From Paratrimastix pyriformis (lineage: Eukaryota; Preaxostyla; Paratrimastigidae): a stretch of 64,000 nt of DNA. The stretch covers positions 2,501 to 66,500 of the forward strand of contig JAPMOS010000011.1 of assembly GCA_027972325.1 (NCBI GenBank). Direction: 5' to 3'. Positions 9,977 through 18,741 of the stretch are shown here, piece after piece. The notes below the pieces were generated by a model, which saw only the letters and a program-made list of their open reading frames with translations, ran no database searches and was not told the DNA's origin. A program made the translations under genes and the position numbers. The stretch's first letter is position 1, and every line of letters starts with the position of its first letter.

Positions 9977-11478
9977 ATGTCCCCCCGACTGCTCGTTGTG
10001 CTGGGCTTGCTGCTCCTCGAGGCGCACCTCAGCCAGGGTTACTGCTCTGGCATGACCAAAATCGTGGGGCAGGATTCAGGTTTTGATGCTGCCGCTTTTT
10101 TTCCCCTGACCTCTCCTCTCCAGGAACGATTGCACCTGGCGCTGGCCCCTTCACGGAGGCTTGCTCGTGGGAAATCAAGCCCGGGTTCCAGCTGTCTGAC
10201 CCGCAGCGGATTGTCATCGGTGTGCGCACCTGGGACGCCAACGCCAAGTTCACGCTGAGCGTTTATGATGGCATGGCCTCGGACGGCACGCTGCTGTATT
10301 CGTACACGCAGGGCAGCGGTCGCCCGAGGGAGGTGCGTGCTCGGTTGCATTCTCTCGCGACGATTGTCTTCACCCCCGAAGTCTGTTGTGGTTTTCGCGC
10401 ACTGCTGCATCATTCTTTCTCCGCACGGATTTTTTGCAACCCCAAGGCCGGAACTGATTCCAGCGCCCTGGAGTTGTATTGGTACACCAGTGTGCTGTGC
10501 AGCAGCTCCGAGACTGTGACTCTGTCGGACCAGGAGGGCTCGATCGGCAGTGGCCCCGGCCCCTACAAGAACACCATGGCCTGCAACTGGCTCGTTGCCC
10601 CCGGTGGCGTCCCGGACGGATACCACGTCGCATTCAAGATCACGTCTGTGTGCAGTGTTTTTTTCTTCTGGATGTTGCACTCTGCCTTCCGCCCCCGGTG
10701 ACGACGTAGGATGCTCGACACGGCCGCAGATGACGCGTACGTGCGGATTTCCAACGGGAACGGCAATAAGCTTGCTCAGTACAGCGGTTCCGATATCCCC
10801 AGTAAGGAGATTGGCTGCCCCACAGCCAGCTGCCAGGTCCGCTGTCCTCATCACCCAGAGACAAATTTCTTTCCTCCTCCTCCTCCTCTCACAAATTTCT
10901 TTCCTCCTCCTCCTCTCGACTCACCGCCCCAGGTCTATTGGCACACGGGTGAGGTGAGCAACGGCAACATGCACACGGGTTTCGCCCTGCAATACTACCT
11001 GTCCGATGGTCAGTCGGAACGCCCCCCCCCATCTTCTCCTCCCCTCCTTCTCATCTTCTCTGATTTCGCCCTCCTCCCCACCCACACCCCAGGTGACATC
11101 ACCCCGGCTACCGTGGACTTCCCCGTGTGGGCCATCATCGTCATCGTCTTCGTGGGCGTCTTCGCGGTCCTGTTCTTCTTTGGGTGTATCCGCAAGCTCT
11201 GCAAAGTCAGCTGCTGCGATTCCGACAGCAGCAGCAGCAGCAGCAGCTCGAGCGCCGCAACCGTCTGTTCCGTGACCTTTCGCTCTGCCCTTGCTGCTCA
11301 GTGCGGTCGGGCGGGGCGGTGACGATAACTGTTTCTGTGCGATTCTCTGGCTTTCACTTCATGCTGTCCTCCCTCATCTTCCTCCCTCTCTCTTCTCTCT
11401 CCGCAGCGTTCGTGGAATACGGACAGTACCTATCACCACCACCACCACAGCAGCTGGGAGTCGAGCAGCTATTCGTGA
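9977..11478 (+). CDS. two-CUB-like-domain type I membrane protein, paralog 4 (best-resolved copy)
   Basis: Seven exons add up to 333 codons plus stop: 9977-10079, 10124-10380, 10447-10643, 10710-10836, 10933-11008, 11093-11262 and 11407-11478. The order is signal peptide (VVLGLLLLEAHLSQG), CUB-like module 1 (TIAPGAGPFTEACSWEIKP; FTLSVYDGMASDGTLLYSY), module 2 (VTLSDQEGSIGSGPGPYKN; NGNGNKLAQYSG; YWHTGEVSNGNMHTGFALQY), membrane span (VWAIIVIVFVGVFAVLFFFG), then a Cys-containing juxtamembrane segment and a run of nine Ser. The tail is RSWNTD, a His stretch and SSSYS. Introns start GTTTTG, GTCTGT, GTCTGT, GTCCGC, GTCAGT and GTCTGT. CUB modules usually bind proteins or sugars outside the cell; the partner here is unknown. 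Confidence 0.82.
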
Positions 11479-11684
11479 ACAGGATACCAATCCTCAACGA
11501 TATTCTAATTAACATTCGTATTTCAAGCAGTGTAAATTTTCCCCCCGGACTTGTCATTGCCCCTGTTTTTTCTTTTTGTTTTGTTTCAGACGCAACAAAT
11601 GTGAAACCGAGCGGCATTGTTTTCCGGCGTGAGGCAGCTCAACACCGGGCCCAGGTTGCTGTTTCCTCTCCAGTGTCGTGTTCG

Positions 11685-13604
11685 ATGCGCCGCTCTGTGC
11701 TCCTTGCATTTCTATTGTGGGGGGCACATCTCTCCTTGGTCAATGGAGATTGCGGTGGCTCCATTCAAATCACAGGCGGGGATTCGGGTCCGCTCCTCCC
11801 GTCGTTTTAGCCTCTCCTCATTCCCTTGCTCTTTCAGGCTCCATATCGCCCGGAGTTGGTCCTTACTCTGGTGCATGTATATGGGAGATTCGTCCGAGCA
11901 TAGCACTTTCAGACCCTCAGCGATTAGTGATCGGCGTCCACTCTTTAGATACCGTCGCAAATTATTCGCTCCAGGTCTCCGAAACCCCACCGTGTTTGGT
12001 ACATGCCACCGGCTACTGTAGGTCTACGATGGGAACACCACAGAGACCCTCTTGTATAACTACACTTCCGGCAATGCAAAACCCGGGGAGGTGCGCGCCC
12101 GGCAGCACACTTTTGCCACCATCGTTTTTATTCCTGCTGTCTGTGTGCCAAACTCCCCTGCGATGATTGCTCATCAAGTCGGTTTCCCCCCGGCTCTACA
12201 GGCCACCGCCACCAATGTCTCCCTTGAGCTCTACTGGTACACGAGCGTCCTTTGTGGGGCCAGTGTCGTCCGGCTGGCAGACCCCGAGGGCAACATGACC
12301 AGTGGCCCGGGACCCTACAAGGATGGCATGCTGTGCGACTGGGTTGTTGCGCCGACCTCCATACCCAAGGGTTATCACGTCGCCTTCCTGGTCACGTCTG
12401 TCGACCTCCCCCTCTCCCTCCTTCCTTCCTTGCCACCCATCACATCATACACTCTGCCTCCCTCAACCACCGCAGTATGTTGGATACCCATTCGGACGAC
12501 GCCTATGTGCAAATCAACGATGCGAGTGACTTCCTGGTGGCCAAGTTCGCCTGCACCAACCTGCCCTCGGCCGAGATCGGCTGCCCCACGGAGTACTGCA
12601 AGGTCTACTGGCACACGACCGAGGTGAGCCCCGCCAACACCCACCGCGGGTTCGCCATGCGGTACTACCTGTCCGACGGTCTGCCTCCCCCCACCCATCG
12701 ACCCATCGACCCACCCGCGCCCACCCACCCACCCACCCGCGCTGCCACCCGTCCAGGTGGTGAAGGGTGTAGTGAAGGGGTGTGGTGAAGGGGTGGTGGT
12801 GGTGGGCCGAAGGGGACAGTGACAGTGACGACAGGGACAGAATCATTCGGGGGGTTCGGGAGGAAGGACCTGGGGAGATCCCCGTGGTGGGGTGGGGAGC
12901 TTTGCTTTGCAGTGCCGCTCAAAGAGCGGCCGCCCACCCGCGCCATGCCACCCACCCGGGGCCCCGCCTGACCACCTGACCCATCTGCATCCCGATGAGC
13001 ATCTCATCTCTCCTCACCTGCCACACACCCCACGACCGCCCGCCCGCAGGCCCGGTGGCGTGGCGCCCTCGGGGCGCCGCCTGACATCCTGATGGGGATC
13101 TCATCTCATCTCTCCTCCCCTGCCCCACCCGCCCACAGGCCCTGTGACGCCCTCGGGGCTGCACCTGACCATCTACATCCTGATGGGGATCTCGTCGGGG
13201 CTGTTTCTCTTCTTCCTGACCTGCTGCTCGTTCCGCTACTGGCGCAAGCACCCCAAGTGCTCCTCCCACTGGTGGTGGGACTGCTGCGTGGACTCCTGCT
13301 GCGACACCCTGTGCCCCTGCTGCCAGCCGGTGTGCCGGCAGAAGCCGCCCCGGGTCCGTCCAGCCCCCCGCGTCACCCCCCAAACCCCTCCCAGCGCATG
13401 GAACTTCCGCCCTCACCCCTGTCTCCGCCACACGTTCCTCGCGGCTTGTGCCCTGGGTTGGTCCCCCCCCCCCCCCCCCCCCCCCCCTTCTCATCTGCAC
13501 CCGACATCCCCCTCCCACCATGGCAGTCCTGGGAGACGGACGGGTCTCCATCACCCGCCGGCAGTCGCCCGGCCGGCCTTGCGCCGGCGGACGCCTACTC
13601 CTGA
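11685..13604 (+). CDS. two-CUB-like-domain type I membrane protein, paralog 5
   Basis: Signal peptide MRRSVLLAFLLWGAHLSLVN from the ATG at 11685. Module 1 reads SISPGVGPYSGACIWEIRP and VYDGNTTETLLYNYTSGN; module 2 has GNMTSGPGPYKDGMLCDW and MLDTHSDDAYVQINDASD. It lacks the intron before VYWHT that paralogs 2-4 have. A 460-nt intron then leads to a membrane span (HLTIYILMGISSGLFLFFL) and an unusually Cys/Trp-rich cytoplasmic region (HWWWDCCVDSCCDTLCPCC). The last exon starts SWETDG and ends DAYS at the TGA at 13602-13604. The long intron carries two decayed copies of the start of the membrane exon, near 12954-13018 and 13050-13115. This copy is clearly more diverged than 2-4. Confidence 0.75.
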
Positions 13605-14089
13605 ACCGGCCCACGGCAGATGCGATGTGATGTGAGGGGGATAGAGACCACCGTTTGAGCGCGGCTCTGTGACGACGGGTGACCGTCCCTTTGCCGTCTT
13701 GGCCAGGCGTGTTCGTGTTTTTTGATTTGCGTCTGAGTGTTTGGTCGCGATGATGGACGCATCTCCTTCCCCTCCTCTCCCTCGTGGTCTGATCTCCCCC
13801 TCCCCCGGAGTGGATGCCCATTCCCACTTTGCTCCATGGAGTTTCTTCCCCCGTTGAGTCCTCCCCAGACAGGAACGGACTCCTCGCCCCACCCCCATTT
13901 TTCCCTTTCCATTCATCGAAAGGTCGAGCGCCTTTTGTGTCTGTTCGCACATTTTTTGCCGCCTTTTTTTTATCATTGGCCTTGATATTTCGATGGCAGG
14001 CGAAAGGACCATCTGACATTTTTTGCTTGTGGCTGTCCCGTGCGTCACCGCTGGAGCAGTTCGCCAGCCACCAACAGCCCGACAGAGCA
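13605..14089. other. intergenic stretch before the phosphoesterase gene
   Basis: No gene is seen. The frame that leads into the phosphoesterase is open upstream to 13814, but it has no conserved sequence before the ATG at 14090. Long minus-strand open frames here overlap repeats and CUB introns and are not credible. Confidence 0.5.
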
Positions 14090-15024
14090 ATGGAAGCCAG
14101 AATGATCACCAAGGATGTGGGCCATTTGATGAACCGCGATACGTGGCTTATCAGCGACACCCACTTTTCTCACAAGAGAATCTCCGAACTGGTTCCCGCA
14201 AGACAAGCGGCAGTGGCCGCAGCCAATGCGCCGTCGCATGACGAATTTCTCACAGCTCAGTGGAACAGTGCCGTCCAACCCGACGACACCGTTTTGTGTC
14301 TGGGCGATTTTGCTTGGGGCGGCATCGAGCAGGCGAGCAAACAAGTCCAGGGCAAGAAAATTTTGATCCTCGGAAACCATGACCGAGGACGTTCTTCGTA
14401 CCTGTCAAAGGATTGGCTGGAATGTATTGCCAGTCCCATCGTTTTTATCGACGGCCTTCATTTCGCACATCTCCCCCTGGTTCAACCCCCGCCGCAAGCA
14501 CAAGCTGCTCCTGCCGCCAAGCATGCGGTTCCTCCTGCCGCCCTGATTTGTGATGTCGATGTCTGTCGGCCTCGCCTCGCCCGCTCGCCCAACCTCACCC
14601 CCCGCCCCTCCTCCTCCTCCTCCTCCTCCTCCAGGGTGTCCGGATTCTGTTCTCCCACTATGCGCTCTTCGATGCGGTGCCCGAACAGGTGGCCCACGAC
14701 AACGAGATCCGGCCCACCATTGAGCTCCTCGAGCGTCTTTATCGCACCTTCCAGTGCCAGGTCAACATCCACGGGCACATCCACGACAGTCTCAGCTCCT
14801 TCCCCGACGCGATCAACGTCTCGGTGGAGCGGATCGGGTTTCGGCCGGTGCGGCTGGGCGAGCTGCTGGACGGGTGGAGGAGGCGGGTCGCCGCCCGGAC
14901 GGGGGTGTCGACTCCTCCCCCCGCCGGCATCTCCCCCGCCACCGCAGCAGACGCACAACCTGCTCTTCCAGCCCCCATTCCAGCCTCCCCTGCCCCCACC
15001 CCCGCGGACGCACCCGCCCAGTAA
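14090..15024 (+). CDS. calcineurin-like metallophosphoesterase, COG4186-like
   Basis: The ATG at 14090 starts exon 1. Metallophosphoesterase motifs appear in order: ISDTHFSH (metal-binding D and H), GDFAWG, LGNHDRG, then in exon 2 FSHYALFD and NIHGHIHD. An intron near 14549-14634 ends in a TCC microsatellite and CTCCAG; exon 2 resumes GVRILFSHYAL. The body ends after NVSVERIGFRPVRLGELL, followed by an Ala/Pro-rich tail to the TAA at 15022-15024. The ISDTHF, GDF, GNHD, SHY, HGH sequence of motifs is that of small bacterial-type phosphoesterases. The substrate is unknown. Bacterial origin by transfer is an inference, since the gene now has an intron. Confidence 0.78.
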
Positions 15025-15157
15025 CAACTGAACCGAAGAAGACCTGAACTGTGTCCTGGTCGACCAATGATACAGAGAAAACCAAAAGATGCCAAGAGAA
15101 ACCTCGGAGGGGGGGAGGAGAGGGAGGGGGGGGAGGAGAGGGGGAGAGGGGGGAGAC

Positions 15158-16263
15158 TCATCCGAACTCAAGCCCGCCCTCGCGCACCTGAAACGGGTAC
15201 CGGACCGAGCTGGGCAGGCACTGCTGCTGCCCGAGGCTTGTCGGCGGGCCCCACCGGCCCCGGGTATACTCCGCCAGCGCCTGCTCGGTGACACTGAAGT
15301 CGCAGCTGAACGCGGCCTCGATGGGCGGGGGGAAGGTCGTCCCGGTGCGGCTCTGCCCGGGGAGGAGCAGGGCGGCCAAGGACATGGGCGGGGCGGGCGG
15401 GACGGCGGTCCGCTGCAGATCGAGCCGGTATGTGACGGCGGACTCCCAGGGCGGGTCGGCACGCAGCGGGAATTTGAACCGGGGGCGCGTCCCAAAGCAG
15501 ACGAGGTGGTGCCGCCGGGCGAACTCCGCCAGAAGGGAAAATGCCCGGGAGGAACACCTGGGGAATAGTGGAGAGCACCAGAGGAGGGGAGGGGGGAGGG
15601 AGGGAGGAGAGAGAGAGGTTGTTTTGCGGATGGGAAGGTCGATGTTGCAGAATGGTGTGCCCGTGAGTGTGTCTCCACCCGGGGATGCAGACCGGTCCGA
15701 GAACGGGGTGCCCCGCTCGTTCCAGTGGAAGGCCGTGACCGAGTCGACGCACAGCAGCCGAAGGGCGGGCCGCTGGGCGAGCAGCACGGGGATGAGATGC
15801 ACCGCGGCAAGAAAATGTTCGGCCGTGGGGCAGCGGATGACCAGAAGCCGGTGCAGACTCGCCTCGACCTCGGCCTCGGCTTGGTCGGGTGGACATGCCG
15901 TGCATCGGGTCAGTCGATCGTGCAACAACTGGCGGAGCCGAAGAATTTGAAGGCGCTGGTCGCAGTCGAAAAACAGGGCCGTCGCGCCAATGCCATCGTA
16001 TGGCTCGGAGAGCAGAAAAGTGACCAGGACGTTGAGCAGCAATTCGGTTTTCCCGCTCCCCGCAGAACCCACAACCTCAACGACGTCACCGTCGAGCCCC
16101 TGCGGCACCTCGTGGTCGAGCGCTTTGATGCCTGTATGAATGGGGCGCACCTGAAGAGCATTCCACCACCAGAAAGTCAAGGCTGCGGTCAAACCTGATG
16201 TGCACGAGTGAAAACCTCGAGGGCTGTTTCATCTGGGGTCAAGAGTTGCTGCCAATTCAGCAT
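15158..16263 (-). CDS. XRCC2: XRCC2-like RAD51 paralog, DNA repair ATPase
   Basis: Exon 1 (16263-16195) encodes MLNWQQLLTPDETALEVF. A 44-nt intron starting GTTTG leads to exon 2 at 16150. The Walker A is VGSAGSGKTELLL in the context GDVVEVVG, as in XRCC2. FFDCDQRLQILRLRQLL matches the XRCC2 IDTDYHFDMLRL region, and LRLLCVDSVTAFHW is the Walker B strand and DSLSAFYW-like motif. A probable intron lies around 15550-15690. The C-terminal part (FSLLAEFARRHHLVCFGTR; YPFQVREGGLEFG at the end) mirrors the human SGVEFC end. XRCC2 works with RAD51 paralogs in homologous recombination in the nucleus. It diverges from the TPGS1-like gene with only 32 bp between start codons. Confidence 0.82.
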
Positions 16264-16295
16264 GTCTCTTGCTGCTGGTGACACGTGTCGAACGG
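16264..16295. promoter_or_regulatory. 32-bp divergent spacer between XRCC2 and the TPGS1-like gene
   Basis: The two start codons (ATG at 16263 on the minus strand and at 16296 on the plus strand) are separated by 32 bp. Promoter and 5'UTR elements must overlap the neighbouring coding sequences, or the two genes share a bidirectional promoter. No obvious TATA box is present. Confidence 0.4.
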
Positions 16296-17555
16296 ATGTC
16301 AGAATCGGCAGAACCAAGAGCGACTCCCATCACCAGGCAGTTTTGGATGGGCACAAAACGGCTCGCTTTCCGTCTATCTGAAGAGGAATATCTTGATAGA
16401 TATGGAGTTGGAGCATACTTAAAAGATGTGGCGACGTTACTTCTCGAAAATCGCCCGGACGATCCTTGCGCATTCATCGAACAGTATTTTCGAAATGCAA
16501 TGCAGCAAGAAGGGTCTAACGACATAATGCGAGCGTACCGGTCAGAGTCTTCCTTCTTCCTGTTTTCAATTGCCAAACTTGTCGTGATGAATGATAAACC
16601 GCAGATATCTTAGGCTTGCTCCTTTTTCCATGCCAACCTTTCTGGACAATGTTGTCTCTGCATTTACAAATCTAACCACGCAGCACAACCTTGCCTCATC
16701 AGACTTTCTCCAGCTTTTACGAATGCTGTGTGAAGATCTTCCTCCTGGTCTGCCCCCCCCCCCCCTTCCCCCTTCCCCCTTCCCCGGAGTCGCTCACACT
16801 CTGGCAAGGTATCACCGACCAGCTTCTCTCCCCTTTGGAGACGAGGGCGCCATGCAGTATTAGCTTCGAAGAGGTCTCTCCTCCTGGATGAAGCTCTCAC
16901 TCACCCCCTCGCATCATCACAGTTTGTCACCTGGGTCAAACGAGTGTTAATATTCGAAGGTCTTGTGTTTCTTCCGGTTTCAACAAGCGAGCGTGCCCCA
17001 TACCCGCAGGCCTTTTCAAAGATGGCATGTCCAGGTGGAGAGCAGCAGCCCAGCCCCTCTCTGTTGACGCAGTCCTCCGGGAACTGCTCGGGTCCGTCTA
17101 CGGTGTGTGTGCGCGCGCGCGCACGTTTCCGGTTCGGATCGATGTGATCTTTTTTACTCTCGTTTTGGGAAGGTGGAGGGGAGGGGTGCCAACTCTTTTT
17201 TTCTGATTTTCACTTCTTGAAACCCCCAGATCTGCTTTCCGCGTTTCTGGATCTTCTCCACAACGCGATAAATTGTTACCAGACGCAGCGATCCTCGGCC
17301 TGGCCCTCATTAACGCAGTTCCAGATCCGCTGGCTCTCTCAGAAACGCGCGAGAATGCTGGATCCGTGCTGCTGCGACATGCTCCGCTCCAAGGCACCCC
17401 TTCTCGATGATTTTTGGCTTTTTTGTTCTTGGTTTTCTGCTTGCCCTATGGTCGAACAGCGTGTATTGACCACAGCGGGGCGATTTTTCTGGACTTCAAG
17501 ATTTGCGCAATTCTCCAAGGGCAGAATTGACGAACGCAGGCATGTTGACCGCTAA
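16296..17555 (+). CDS. TPGS1: TPGS1-like tubulin polyglutamylase complex subunit
   Basis: Exon 1 holds YLKDVATLLLENRPDDPCAFI followed by EQYF, which matches the N-terminal RIIa-like helices of TPGS1 (RPEEPIAFLAHYF). A clean intron (16541-16613, GTCAGAG to TCTTAG) joins YR to LAPFSMPTFLDNVVSAF, equivalent to LRLAHHSQRAAFNNNVSVAY in the human protein. Later exons read LTLWQGITDQLLSPLE, FVTWVKRVLIFEGLVF, FKDGMSRWRAAAQPLSVDAV and DLLSAFLDLLHNAINCY, separated by GTCTG-type introns. TPGS1 scaffolds the TTLL1 polyglutamylase on ciliary and neuronal microtubules. The 3' end is uncertain: the frame stays open to 17555 and would overlap the next start codon by 14 bp, so a last intron or an earlier end is likely. 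Confidence 0.62.
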
Positions 17556-18410
17556 AATGTTGACGTTTTTGCTCTTCCTTCTGGGCTGCCTTGCACAGAC
17601 CTTTCCAACATGTTCGGGAGTCAAAAAGATTCGTGGGCTGGACGAGGGGTCCTTCGGGTCTGGCGACGGACCATTCGAACCGAATTGCCTTTGGGAGATC
17701 CAGCCCGGTTTCGCTCTCTCTGATCCACAGCGTCTTGTGATTGGATTTAACGACTGGATCCATTCAGGTGACTTCAATCTGACTGTCTGTCGTCTCAAGA
17801 AAAACAACCAAGAAACATTTCGGTTTTAGGTCTACGATGGTGTGCCGGGTAATGGAATTCTCCTATACACCATGCAGAGCAAGGACCCTGCTCCTCGGGA
17901 GGTGCGTGCTCGATATCACACATTGGCAACAGTCATCTTCCAACCCAGCCGAGGCTCCACTGGCGGCTTTGAGGCATACTGGTACACGAGCGCGCTTTGC
18001 AACTCAACTCGCGTGGTCCTCAACAAGACCAACGGGTTGTTGACGAGCGGAAAGGGGCCCTATAAGAACTCGCAAAAGTGCTATTGGACTGTGGCGCCAC
18101 CTCTTCCCAAAGGGACCCATTTGGAGTTCGACCTTCGGTCTGCTGCTCGGTTCTCGTGCTTCTTTCGAACAACACATCGCGCCGCAGAGACCTTGATACG
18201 CATGCTGATGACTGCTACGTTCGCATCGACGACGAAAACGGGGTGCGGGTGGCCCAGTATTGGGGAACGGCACGGCCCGGTGGCCCCATCCGCTGCCCAA
18301 CGTCGTCGTGCGATGTCTACTGGCATACGGGAGTGGTCGATCCGTGGAATACGTTCACCGGGTTCTCCATGGAATACTCGGTGGTTTCGGGTCAGTGCTT
18401 GCTATTCTAG
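17542..18410 (+). CDS. two-CUB-like-domain protein, paralog 6, apparently secreted
   Basis: Start at the ATG at 17542 (a second in frame at 17557), signal peptide MLTFLLFLLGCLAQTFPTC. Module 1 (FGSGDGPFEPNCLWEIQPGF; VYDGVPGNGILLYT) and module 2 (LLTSGKGPYKNSQKCYW; LDTHADDCYVRIDDENG; VYWHTGVVDPWNTFTGFSM) align with the other paralogs. There are only two clear introns (both starting GTCTG). The introns after DSG, after FTPE and before VYWHT are absent. After VVSG the frame ends in QCLLF at a TAG, and no membrane exon or SWxTD tail is found downstream. It therefore looks secreted, or truncated, and is separated from the main array by four unrelated genes. Confidence 0.68.
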
Positions 18411-18741
18411 AAATGACTCATCGGCTCGCCCGCCATAGATCTAGACTCCGATGACTTTCAAGTGCCTCGCTCAGACTATCACGAGCGGGTCCATCACGGA
18501 CTTCGCCCGTAAGGAATGCCCTCCTGGTCGCGCAAGAAGCCAAATGGCTGCTGCCATCAACATCAGGACACGTTGTGAATGAATCGTCAGCAGTTGTGTA
18601 AATCTTCCGCAAAAGAAAGGGAAATAACAACAGATCACGAAGAACAGCCCGTGTCAACACAAAATTCGAACTGAGTTTTCACCGCTGTCACCCCGGCGTT
18701 CCTCTTTTCGATTTTTTTCGGAGGCAAAGGACCCTTTCACT
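18411..18741. other. intergenic stretch before CCT8
   Basis: No gene and no trace of the membrane and tail exons expected after CUB-like paralog 6. A minus-strand open frame at 18418-18660 has a hydrophobic start, but I cannot support it. Confidence 0.45.

Noticed and set aside
12919-14160. 413-codon minus-strand open frame across paralog 5 and the phosphoesterase
   Set aside because: It is antisense to conserved exons, with Arg/Gly-rich composition and no family motif.
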